63,183 nt of DNA from Candidatus Hydrogenedentota bacterium (GTDB taxonomy: Bacteria; Hydrogenedentota; Hydrogenedentia; Hydrogenedentales; CAITNO01), in NCBI GenBank assembly GCA_012730045.1, contig JAAYBR010000099.1:1-63183 (forward strand), given 5' to 3'. Position 1 is the first letter of the stretch. Each line of letters opens with the position of its first letter. The notes beneath the pieces were generated by a model that saw only the letters and a program-made list of their open reading frames with translations, did no database searches and was not told the DNA's origin. A program made the position numbers and the translations under genes. Shown one piece after another: positions 17,641-25,611 of this stretch.

Positions 17641-18285
17641 ATGCTGCGTGTGACCGAAATCTTCTTCAGCATCCAAGGCGAGTCCACGCGCGCGGGGCTG
17701 CCGTGCGTCTTCGTGCGCCTCGCGCGGTGCAACCTGCGCTGCGTCTGGTGCGACACCGCGTACAGCTTCCGGGGCGGCGACCCCATGACGGTGGACGCCG
17801 TGCTGGCGGCGGTGGACCGCTTTCCCTGCTCCCTGGTGGAGATCACGGGGGGGGAGCCCCTGGCGCAGAAGGAGTGCCCCGAACTGGCCCGGCGGCTGGT
17901 GGCCGCCGGAATAACCGTGCTGGTGGAGACCAGCGGCTCCCTGCCGATCGGCGCGCTGCCCCCGGAGGCGGTCCGCATCATGGACCTCAAGTGCCCCGGC
18001 AGCGGCATGTGCGACCGGAACCTGTGGTCCAACCTGGACCTGCTGGACCCGGCGCGGGACGAGGTGAAGTTCGTGCTGGCGGACCGGGCGGACTACGAGT
18101 GGAGCCGCGCCGTGATCCGCGACTATACTTTGGAGAGGCGTTGCGCGGCGGTGCTGCTGTCGGCCGTGTCCGGCGCGCTGCCCCTGGAAGACCTCGCCGC
18201 GTGGATACTGGAGGACGCCCTCCCCGCGCGGCTCCAGCTTCAACTGCACAAGATCATCTGGCCGCCCGACCGGCGCGGAGTGTGA
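17641..18285 (+). CDS. queE: 7-carboxy-7-deazaguanine synthase
   Basis: A 214-residue radical-SAM enzyme that converts 6-carboxytetrahydropterin to 7-carboxy-7-deazaguanine in queuosine/7-deazaguanine synthesis. Visible signatures are the N-terminal EIFFSIQGES, the cluster motif ARCNLRCVWCDT (C-x3-C-x2-C) and EITGGEPL (SAM binding). The ATG at 17641 matches the usual QueE N-terminus; the ATG 48 bases upstream lies inside the previous gene's terminator. It is the first gene of queE-queD-queF, with an 11-base gap to queD. The flavodoxin at 8072 could be its reductant, but that is inference. Confidence 0.93.
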   Translation: MLRVTEIFFSIQGESTRAGLPCVFVRLARCNLRCVWCDTAYSFRGGDPMTVDAVLAAVDRFPCSLVEITGGEPLAQKECPELARRLVAAGITVLVETSGSLPIGALPPEAVRIMDLKCPGSGMCDRNLWSNLDLLDPARDEVKFVLADRADYEWSRAVIRDYTLERRCAAVLLSAVSGALPLEDLAAWILEDALPARLQLQLHKIIWPPDRRGV

Positions 18286-18296
18286 TTCCCTTGAAA

Positions 18297-19013
18297 ATGC
18301 GCATTGTCAAGACCGTCTTCTTTGAGGCCGCGCGGCGCGTCCGCCGCGGCGACAGCGCCGAACCGCGCCTCACCGGCGCGAGCTACCGCGCCGACCTGGT
18401 CGCCGAGGGGGAGATTGACCCCGCCGTCGGCTGGGTGGTGGACTACGCCGACATGAAGGCCCTCTTCGATCCCGTGTGCCGCCGGCTGGACCACTGCTGC
18501 CTCAATGACATTCCCGGACTGGGGGACGACACCTCGCCGGAGCGGGTCGCCGCGTGGGCGCGCGAACAGATGCGCCCGCACCCGGCGTGGTTCAAGGACA
18601 TCCGCGTCTCCATGGTGGGCGACGGCCGTTTCGTCCTGGAGACCCTGCCCGCCGACCCGCTGGAGGGGCTGCCCGGGCGCGTGGGATTCTCCTTCGCCGC
18701 CGCCCAGTCCCTGCCCCAGCTCCCCGAGACCCACCCCTGCCACCGGCTCCACGGCCACACCTACCGGGTCGAGGCGGCCGCGGGCGGCGGGGCGGCGCTG
18801 GAGGACGCCCTGCGGGAGATGCACGGCACGCTGAACGACCGGCACATCAACACCGTGCCGGGGCTGGAGCAGGCCACCTGCGAGCGCATCTGCGCGCACA
18901 TCTGGCGCTTTCTGGAGGAACGGGGCCTCGGGCCGCGCGCCGTGGTCGTGCAGGAGACCCCGAACAACCGCTGCGTCTGCCTCGGCAACGCGGCCGGAGA
19001 CAACGGAACATGA
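18297..19013 (+). CDS. queD: tandem-domain 6-carboxytetrahydropterin synthase (QueD-like), split active-site residues
   Basis: A 238-residue protein, about twice the usual ~120 residues of QueD. Residues ~1-118 are one T-fold and ~125-230 a second. The first half keeps the GWVVDYADMK stretch and the catalytic LDH (Asp65-His66, then LNDIPGL) but has lost the zinc histidines and the cysteine (FEAAR, RLTGASY). The second half keeps the cysteine (Cys148), the HGH pair (His152, His154) and the substrate Glu (Glu220), but its first zinc ligand is Gln137 and the LDH motif is altered (NDRHIN). Together the halves nearly make one full set. The ATG at 18297 is 11 bases after the queE stop, and its TGA overlaps the queF start (ATGA), so the three genes are coupled. 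It should make 6-carboxytetrahydropterin from dihydroneopterin triphosphate. Confidence 0.82.
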   Translation: MRIVKTVFFEAARRVRRGDSAEPRLTGASYRADLVAEGEIDPAVGWVVDYADMKALFDPVCRRLDHCCLNDIPGLGDDTSPERVAAWAREQMRPHPAWFKDIRVSMVGDGRFVLETLPADPLEGLPGRVGFSFAAAQSLPQLPETHPCHRLHGHTYRVEAAAGGGAALEDALREMHGTLNDRHINTVPGLEQATCERICAHIWRFLEERGLGPRAVVVQETPNNRCVCLGNAAGDNGT

Positions 19014-19474
19014 GCGACACCCCCTCCCCGCGCGACCAGTTCAGGGCGCTGGACAAGACCCTGCCCTTCGACGGGCCGGAGGCCGTGGACGCCGCCTGTC
19101 TCGAATGCTTCGCCTACGAGTACGCGGGCACCCCGCACGGCGGCGGCATGGAGATTGTCATCGAGACGGCGGAGTTCACCTCCGTCTGCCCCTTCTCTGG
19201 CCTGCCCGACTTCGCCACCATCCGGGTGCGCTACATCCCCGACGCCCTGTGCATCGAGCTGCGCTCGTTCAAGTACTACCTGCTCTCCTACCGCAACGTC
19301 GGCATCTGGTACGAGCACCTGGTGAACCGCATGCTGGAGGACCTGGCGGCCGCGTGCGCCCCGAAGCGGATGACCGTGGAGATCGTCTGCACCCCCCGCG
19401 GCGGCCTCGCCAGCACCCTGACCGCCGCCTACGACCGCGACACCATGGGCCCCGCTGACCGGTTCCGGAAGTAG
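19010..19474 (+). CDS. queF: NADPH-dependent 7-cyano-7-deazaguanine reductase, unimodular type
   Basis: A 154-residue single-T-fold QueF that reduces preQ0 to preQ1. The catalytic Cys and Asp are in TSVCPFSGLPDFATI, and the family motif reads CIELRSFKYYLLSYRN, close to the QueF signature. The length is that of the short (YkvM-like) type. Its ATG overlaps the queD stop by four bases. No queC is nearby, so preQ0 formation must be completed by a gene elsewhere. Four bases separate it from the convergent Fic gene. Confidence 0.93.
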   Translation: MSDTPSPRDQFRALDKTLPFDGPEAVDAACLECFAYEYAGTPHGGGMEIVIETAEFTSVCPFSGLPDFATIRVRYIPDALCIELRSFKYYLLSYRNVGIWYEHLVNRMLEDLAAACAPKRMTVEIVCTPRGGLASTLTAAYDRDTMGPADRFRK

Positions 19475-19478
19475 GGGC

Positions 19479-20981
19479 TCACTCCGCCTTTCCCGCCTGT
19501 CCGGCGGCCTCCGCCACAATGGCCTCCAACTCCGCGCATTCCCCGTCCGTCAGTTCCGGAAACTGCGCCCGCTTCCGCGCGGAGAGGCTGCCGCCCCCCT
19601 GGAGGCAGAGACGGATGAACAGGTCCAGGCGGTTCTCGGGCATCTCGACCACGGCGCGCATCTCCGCGCGGGCGGCGTCGAACGCGGCCAGATAGGCCAG
19701 TTCCGCGCCGAATTCGGCGGTCAGCGTGTCCCGCACCACGCCGCACATGCCCTCGGCGATCCCCGTCATGTCGGGGTAACGGTAACAGGCCGCCGTGTCC
19801 CCCGTCACCTCCAGCGCGCCGGCGCGGGTAAACCGCCATTTCACGCGCCCCATCACCCTGCGCGCGTACCGTTCCAGCAGGGCGTCATAGCGGGCGGGGT
19901 TCTTCTGAAGCACCGCCGACACGGGAAACACAATTCCCGGCGGGGTAAACCCGCCCGCCGTCAGCAGATGGTGTATCAGATAGCGGTGAAGCCGGCCGTT
20001 GCCGTCCTCGAAGGGATGGAGAAAGACAAAACCGAACCCGGCCACCGTCGCGGCAACCACCGGGTGCGTCCCCCCTGCAGGCATCCGGCGGCACACCGCC
20101 TCCCACCCCCCCATCAGTTCCCGCAGGTCCTCCGGCCTGGGCGGCACATAATGGACCAATTCCCTCTCCGGCCCCAGACTCTCCCCGATGAAGTTCTGGA
20201 AATCCCGGAAGCCCTCCGCGCCGTACCGCTCCTCCACCATCTCCCGCTGCAGCCCGGCCAGGGCGGCCTCGGAGAAGCAATCCCCCCTGCCCGCCCGGCG
20301 GAGCAGTTCAACAAACCGCGAGGTGCGCCGGGCGTCCGGCCGCAGCCGCTCGATGGCGTAGGAGGACTTGGTCTCCTTGAGATAGAGGTACTGCGCCGCC
20401 CGGTACAGCACCCCCGGCGGGTAGGCCGCCATCTGGCGGCGCGCCGCCTCCCCCGGCCGCGCGGCGATGAATTCCGCCAGCACCGCCGTTCGCCGCACCA
20501 GCGGACAGTAGGCGGGCGTGCCGGGGAGATTGTTGAGGATGCGCTGCCTGCGCACCCGGTCCGCTTTTCCCGCACCCAGGCACAGGTGCTTTTCGGGGTC
20601 CAGCGCGGGAACATAGTTGCCCTGCGTCAGGTCCGGCAGCGGAAGGCGGTCTTCCGTCAGCCATTCGTGCAGGAACCAGGCCAGCCGGGTGTAGCGCCCC
20701 GTGGGCGATGCCGCGATCCAGGCCGTCAGCTCATCCTCCGAAACGCGGGCAAAGAGGGCGGCCAGCACCTCCAGGTGAACCCCCTCATGTTTCAGGGCGA
20801 AGCCCAGGTGAGCAGTCCAAGTCGGCCCCGGATCATATTGCGGGGGAAACCACTCCCGCACTTCCGTTTCGCACTTCTCCGTGCGGCGGCACCCGTGCGC
20901 GGCAAGCAATGCGACGCATTCCATGCCGGACACTTCCAGGGCAAACCTGTCTACCAAAGCCGCGTACCCGATGGGATGCAT
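19479..20981 (-). CDS. Fic family protein (predicted AMP-transferase)
   Basis: A 500-residue protein with a central Fic domain. The active-site loop reads HPFEDGNGRLHR (His322 in this start), complete with the catalytic His, the metal-binding acid and the anion-hole Asn-Gly-Arg. About 110 residues before it, KSSYAIER (~205-212) sits where class II Fic proteins carry the inhibitory S/T-x-x-x-E-G/N motif. The Glu is kept but the following Gly/Asn is Arg. C-terminal helices may include a winged-helix part. The start at 20981 has GGAGGG ~10 bases upstream; the alternative ATG at 21017 has none. Fic enzymes usually AMPylate or de-AMPylate target proteins in the cytoplasm; no antitoxin gene is adjacent. 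Confidence 0.85.
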   Translation of the reverse strand: MHPIGYAALVDRFALEVSGMECVALLAAHGCRRTEKCETEVREWFPPQYDPGPTWTAHLGFALKHEGVHLEVLAALFARVSEDELTAWIAASPTGRYTRLAWFLHEWLTEDRLPLPDLTQGNYVPALDPEKHLCLGAGKADRVRRQRILNNLPGTPAYCPLVRRTAVLAEFIAARPGEAARRQMAAYPPGVLYRAAQYLYLKETKSSYAIERLRPDARRTSRFVELLRRAGRGDCFSEAALAGLQREMVEERYGAEGFRDFQNFIGESLGPERELVHYVPPRPEDLRELMGGWEAVCRRMPAGGTHPVVAATVAGFGFVFLHPFEDGNGRLHRYLIHHLLTAGGFTPPGIVFPVSAVLQKNPARYDALLERYARRVMGRVKWRFTRAGALEVTGDTAACYRYPDMTGIAEGMCGVVRDTLTAEFGAELAYLAAFDAARAEMRAVVEMPENRLDLFIRLCLQGGGSLSARKRAQFPELTDGECAELEAIVAEAAGQAGKAE

Positions 20982-21208
20982 TGCTCTGCGCCCTCCAACA
21001 ACGCTTACGCTCGTCAAAAATCAGCTTATGTGGGCCTGCGTCCTCATTTTATCATTAATTCAAGAACATCATGGGGCATTTGTGTTATCCCCTGCCAAGG
21101 CTGGAACTTTTCGGCGGCTTTCCGCGAAACCCGGCGGGAGGGTGCGCTGGTCTCTTGGGAAGGGGTGCCATGTGCCCGAGAAAAACCTACCAAGAGAGGG
21201 TTGCCAAA

Positions 21209-22567
21209 ATGCGTCTCCTTGCCCGCCGCTCCGTGTTTGCCGCCTTGCTGCTGTCCCTGGGACTGCTCTGTTCCGGACTGGCCGTGGCCCAGTCCGCCGC
21301 GCTGGACTCCCGGCAGGTCGAGATTGTCGCCTCACCGGAGGTGAAACTGCTGGACCAGGAGGGGGCCGGGAAGCTTCTCCAAGTGGGCGAGCATCTGGTG
21401 GTGGTGATGGAGGGGACGCCGGAGGAGATGGGGTTCCAGCACGGCCGCCTGCTGGCGAAGAAGATCCACCACGTCATCAAGGAGGGCTACATGGCCAAGG
21501 CCCTCTGGGGCCGGGGGTACACACCGGAATATGTCGCCGCCCAGAGCGACCGGATGGAAAAGCATTTTCCTGAGTCAATCAAGGAGGAAATTCGGGGAAT
21601 CGTGAAAGGCCTCAAGGCCGCCGGGGTGGACGACCTGGAGTACGCGGACGTCCGGATCGGCGTGACGCAGGCGGAGATTATGCACTTCCCTGCGGACAAG
21701 CCGCCGCAATCCTGCTCCAACTTCGCGGTCTGGGGAAAATGGACGACCGACGGGCGCCTGCTTCACGGCCGCAACCTCGACTGGGACGTCAAGGGCGGCG
21801 CCCAGGAGGACGCGGTGGTGCTGGTGTGGCGGCCCAAGGGCGGGTCGCCGTTCATGATGCCCGGCTGGGCCGGCGGCGTGGGCAGCGTCAGCGGCATGAG
21901 CGCCCGCGGCATCACCATCGGCGAGATGACCCTGCCGTCCCCCGACGCCACCTTTGACGGGCTGCCCCTCTTCCTGCAGATGCGCCTGGTGCTGGAGAAG
22001 GCCGCCACGCTGGACGAGGCAGTGAAGATGTTCCAGGAGTACCCGCGCACCACGGGGTGGAACTTCATCCTCGGCGACGGGAAGACGCCAGACGGGCGCG
22101 CGCTGGAGACGGACGCGAAATACTGCAACGTGTTCACCACGATGGACGAGAAGGAGGGCGCGGCCACGGGGCACTGGGGCATGGAGCAGTGCGTGCGCCG
22201 CACGAACCACCCGACGGACCTCGATCAGCTCTTTAGGCTGGCGAAGGCCTACGGCAGTGAATTTGGGCTGACCGTGGAGACCAGGGAGCAGCTCACCGTG
22301 CTGGTTCCCATGCTCCAGGGGCAGGACAGTTTCCAGCGCTACGAGTGGATGAGCCGCCGCATCGAGGAGGTCCCCGGCAAGATTGATGTGGAGCAGGCGG
22401 TCAAGATTCTGGCCACCGGCCCGGTCTACTGCGATGCCACGCTCCATTCCTGGGTGTTCGACCCGAAGAACCGCGCGGCCTACCTCTCCATCGCGGGCTA
22501 CAACCCGCCCGTCACGGCCACGGACCGCCCCTTCACCAAGATAGATCTGACGGAGTGGTTCAAATAG
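21209..22567 (+). CDS. secreted C45-family NTN hydrolase/acyltransferase
   Basis: A 452-residue protein with a signal peptide (cleavage after GLAVA-Q, ~residue 24). GTPEEMGFQHGRLLAKKI and the self-processing site QSCSNFAVWG identify the acyl-CoA:6-APA acyltransferase / phospholipase-B-like NTN hydrolases. The Cys of SCSNF becomes the new N-terminal nucleophile after autocleavage, and LHGRNLDWD follows as in the family. It probably hydrolyses amide bonds of acyl-amino or related compounds in the periplasm. The frame extends to 21071, but the ATG at 21209 has AGAGAGGG 8 bases upstream and begins the signal peptide. The 227-base region before it is shared with the divergent fic gene. Confidence 0.85.
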   Translation: MRLLARRSVFAALLLSLGLLCSGLAVAQSAALDSRQVEIVASPEVKLLDQEGAGKLLQVGEHLVVVMEGTPEEMGFQHGRLLAKKIHHVIKEGYMAKALWGRGYTPEYVAAQSDRMEKHFPESIKEEIRGIVKGLKAAGVDDLEYADVRIGVTQAEIMHFPADKPPQSCSNFAVWGKWTTDGRLLHGRNLDWDVKGGAQEDAVVLVWRPKGGSPFMMPGWAGGVGSVSGMSARGITIGEMTLPSPDATFDGLPLFLQMRLVLEKAATLDEAVKMFQEYPRTTGWNFILGDGKTPDGRALETDAKYCNVFTTMDEKEGAATGHWGMEQCVRRTNHPTDLDQLFRLAKAYGSEFGLTVETREQLTVLVPMLQGQDSFQRYEWMSRRIEEVPGKIDVEQAVKILATGPVYCDATLHSWVFDPKNRAAYLSIAGYNPPVTATDRPFTKIDLTEWFK

Positions 22568-22592
22568 CCCGGGCGCGCATTCCAACACCTCC

Positions 22593-22630
22593 GCCGCCGC
22601 ACCCCAAGAGGGGGGCGGCGGCTTCCTTTT
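22593..22630 (+). terminator. terminator of the C45 hydrolase gene
   Basis: An 8-bp plus 4-bp stem interrupted by one bulged A (22593-22605 with 22611-22622), followed by TTCCTTTT. Confidence 0.85.
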
Positions 22631-22656
22631 GGCTGGGAGACGCCGGAAGGCTGTGC

Positions 22657-22662
22657 TATACT
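22657..22662 (+). promoter_or_regulatory. -10 box (TATACT) ahead of the glycyl radical enzyme
   Basis: A good -10 hexamer in a short intergenic space; the -35 region is weak (TGGGAG). It gives a leader of ~55 bases. Confidence 0.4.
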
Positions 22663-22724
22663 GCGTGAGAGGAAAAATGTCTGCCTGCGCGCTCTGCGCG
22701 CGGGACTGAGCGAGGATCCACGGC

Positions 22725-25574
22725 ATGAACCGCAGGGATTTCTTACGGAAGACGGCCACGGGCATGACGGCGCTGGGCGGGGGGGTGTATCTCCTCGGCG
22801 CGGCGTCGCCCAAAGAGGCGGACCGCGCGGCCAAACAGCTGTGGCGGAGCACCTGGCGGCCCGAGACGCCGCACCGGCTGCCGGACGCCACCCACGCCCT
22901 CGCCCAGCGGGCGATCGCCGGGGAGCACGGCCGCTCCATGATCCGCGCGGAGTTCCAGCTGGACCCCGCCGAGAGCCTCAACGCGACCCAGGACATGCGC
23001 TACGCACAGGCGGCCCTGCTCTGCGCCAAAAACGCCCCCCTGCGCATTCTGCCGGGGGAGAAGATTGTCGGGTCGGCCACGCTGCTGGAGGCCCCGGCCC
23101 ACCAGACCCCGGTGCTCGGCTGCGCGAGCGTCAGCCACACGACCATCGGCTTCGACAAGGGGCTGAAACTCGGCTACAAGGGCCTGCGCGCCAAGATTGA
23201 GGAGCGGCTGGCCCGCGGCGGCGTGTACAAGCCCGAACCCCAGCCCCGGCTGGTGGCCGGGGACGGCGGCCCCGCGGCGCGGTGCGACGCCTCCGCCGCG
23301 TTCCACTGGACGGCGCGTCCGCTCCCCGCCTATGCGGGCACCCCCCTGACGGTGGAATGCCGCGCGCGCGTGACGGCGACCGCCGGATACAACATCCTCG
23401 TGGCGCACCGGGACAAGGCGTCCCCCAACCACTGGGAACTTTACACCGAGCCGGGCACCGGCTTCTTCTGCGCCTATGTCCCGGGCAGGACCCCGGCGGT
23501 CCACCACAGCCAGACCCCCATTTGCGACGGCGCGTGGCACGACCTGTCCATGACCGTGACGGACACCTCCATCACCCTCCATGTGGACGGGCAGGAGGCG
23601 CTGTCGGCGGCCCTGGCGGCGCAGCCCGGCGGCAACCAGCAGGACGGGCGCGGCGCGGACACGGGCATGCTGTGGATCGGCGCGTATCCCCCGGCCAGCA
23701 CGGGCTGCTCGGGGGACATCGCCCGGGTGCGTGTGCTGAACGGCGCGGAGGCTGCGGCCGACTGGACGCCCGCAGCGGACGCCGACGGCGAGACCGTTTT
23801 CGCGGACGCGTCCCCCGCGGGCAACCCGGCGGCGGGTCCGCGCCGGGGCGGCGACCTGCTGGAGGCCATGCTGGGGTGCCTTGACGCGGCGGAGGTCTGG
23901 CGGCAGCGCCATGTGGAGCTGCTGGACGAGCGCATCGCCGCGAGCGACGGCGCGGAGCGCGCCGAATACGCGCGCGTGCGCGACACGCTCCTGCACGTTC
24001 CCGAAAACCCTCCGCGCGACTTCCGCGAGGCGGTCCAGTCGCTTTGGTTCATGTACGCCTTCCAGCGGCTCATGGGCAACTGGTCCGGCATCGGCCGGAT
24101 AGACGAGATGCTCGGACCATATCTGGCGAAGGACCTGGCGGACGGGACGACCACGCTGGACGAGGCGCGGGATGTGCTGGCGCACTTCTGGGTCAAGGGC
24201 TGCGAATGGATCGGCGCCTTTGACACCAAAGGCTCCGGCGACGCCCAGCATTACCAGAACATCGTGCTGGCCGGCGTGGACGCCCATGGCAGCGACATCA
24301 CGAACGAGGTGACCCACCTCGTGCTGGACATCGTGGAGGAGCTGCACATCAGCGACTTCCCCGTGGCCGTGCGGGTGGGGCGCAACACCCCCGACCGGCT
24401 CTTCCGCCGCATCGCCGAGGTGCAGCGCCACGGCGGCGGCGTGGTGGCCGTCTACAACGAGGACGTGGCCATCGAGGCGCTGGTGAAGTTCGGTTACTCC
24501 GTGGAGGAGGCGCGCTGCTTTGCCAACGACGGCTGCTGGGAAATGATCATCCCCGGCAAAACCTGCTTCAGCTATGTGCCCTTCGACGGGCTGGCGCTGC
24601 TGCACGAGACGCTGGGGCTCCACGACCCGGACACGCCCGCGCCCGACTACCCCGACTTCGACAGCCTTTACGCGGCGTTCCTCGCCCGGCTGGAGAGGTA
24701 TCTGGAGGGGCACCACAAGGCGGCGGACGGCTGGTGCCGCAGCGGCGCGCCCACCCCGCTGCTTTCCATCTTCGTGGACGACTGCATCGAGAGCACCCGC
24801 GGCTACTACGAGCGCGGCGCGCACTACTACGCCCTCGCGCCGCACATCGGCGGGCTGGCCAACGTGGGCAACAGCCTGCTTGTGCTGCGGGAGCTGGTGT
24901 ACGCGCAGGGGGCGGTCACGCTGCCCGAGTTTGTCCAGATCCTCCGCGACGACTGGCAGGGCCACGAGAACCTCCGGCGGATGGTGCAGACCCGCTTCGC
25001 GTGCTACGGCAACGACGACGACGGGGCCGACGGCATGGTGCGCCGCGTGTTCGACGACTACACGCGCCTCGCGGCGCAGACCCGCGGGCGCGAGGGCGTG
25101 CTGCGGCCCGCGGGCATCAGCACCTTCGGCCGCGAGATCGAGTGGGCCGCCCCGAACGGGAAACGCCGCGCGTCGCCCGACGGCCACAAACTGGGCGCCG
25201 TGCTGGCGACCAACTTCTCGCCGTCCCCCGGCACGGACGCCAAGGGCCCCACGGCGGTCCTGCGCTCGTACTGCAAGATGGACTTCACCAAGTGCCCCAA
25301 CTGCGCCACCGTCGAGCTGAAGGTGCACCCCGACACGGTGCGCGGCGACGACGGCGTGACGGCCCTCGCGGGGCTGATGCGCGGGTTTGTGGAGCTGGGC
25401 GGCCTTTTCCTCCACATTGACGTGGTGGATTCGGCCATGCTCCTCGACGCCCAGCGCCACCCGGAAAAGTATCCCAACCTGGCGGTGCGCATCGCGGGAT
25501 GGTCCGCGCGCTTCGCCACGCTCAACAAGGACTGGCAGGACATGGTCATCGCCCGGACCCAGCAGTACGCCTGA
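22725..25574 (+). CDS. glycyl radical enzyme (PFL-like) with Tat signal and LamG-type insert
   Basis: A 949-residue protein. Residues 1-27 form a twin-arginine signal (MNRRDFLRKT, hydrophobic core GMTALGGGVYLLGAA). A PFL-like N-terminal portion (~45-170) is interrupted by a ~160-residue concanavalin/LamG-type beta-sandwich (~185-345; WHDLSMTVTD, ITLHVDGQ, MLWIGAYPP, IARVRVLNG). The PFL barrel resumes at ~375 (LLEAMLGCLDAAEVW, REAVQSLWFMYAFQ). The thiyl-radical Cys is in NDGCWEM (Cys604, Glu606), and the glycyl-radical loop is RIAGWSARF (Gly925), followed by the usual QDMVIART tail. So the catalytic residues look intact. No activating radical-SAM enzyme is adjacent. The substrate is unknown; the GCxE motif is that of dehydratase/lyase-type members more than PFL itself. 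It heads a group with the PHP (37-base gap) and sialidase-like genes. Confidence 0.85.
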   Translation: MNRRDFLRKTATGMTALGGGVYLLGAASPKEADRAAKQLWRSTWRPETPHRLPDATHALAQRAIAGEHGRSMIRAEFQLDPAESLNATQDMRYAQAALLCAKNAPLRILPGEKIVGSATLLEAPAHQTPVLGCASVSHTTIGFDKGLKLGYKGLRAKIEERLARGGVYKPEPQPRLVAGDGGPAARCDASAAFHWTARPLPAYAGTPLTVECRARVTATAGYNILVAHRDKASPNHWELYTEPGTGFFCAYVPGRTPAVHHSQTPICDGAWHDLSMTVTDTSITLHVDGQEALSAALAAQPGGNQQDGRGADTGMLWIGAYPPASTGCSGDIARVRVLNGAEAAADWTPAADADGETVFADASPAGNPAAGPRRGGDLLEAMLGCLDAAEVWRQRHVELLDERIAASDGAERAEYARVRDTLLHVPENPPRDFREAVQSLWFMYAFQRLMGNWSGIGRIDEMLGPYLAKDLADGTTTLDEARDVLAHFWVKGCEWIGAFDTKGSGDAQHYQNIVLAGVDAHGSDITNEVTHLVLDIVEELHISDFPVAVRVGRNTPDRLFRRIAEVQRHGGGVVAVYNEDVAIEALVKFGYSVEEARCFANDGCWEMIIPGKTCFSYVPFDGLALLHETLGLHDPDTPAPDYPDFDSLYAAFLARLERYLEGHHKAADGWCRSGAPTPLLSIFVDDCIESTRGYYERGAHYYALAPHIGGLANVGNSLLVLRELVYAQGAVTLPEFVQILRDDWQGHENLRRMVQTRFACYGNDDDGADGMVRRVFDDYTRLAAQTRGREGVLRPAGISTFGREIEWAAPNGKRRASPDGHKLGAVLATNFSPSPGTDAKGPTAVLRSYCKMDFTKCPNCATVELKVHPDTVRGDDGVTALAGLMRGFVELGGLFLHIDVVDSAMLLDAQRHPEKYPNLAVRIAGWSARFATLNKDWQDMVIARTQQYA

Positions 25575-25611
25575 CCGGCGGACCCGTCCCGAAACCGTCA
25601 AGGAGACCGAC

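Noticed and set aside
17703-18296. N-terminal extension that would fuse ~200 residues to QueD
   Set aside because: It is an alternative frame of queE; the QueD start at 18297 gives a proper T-fold N-terminus.
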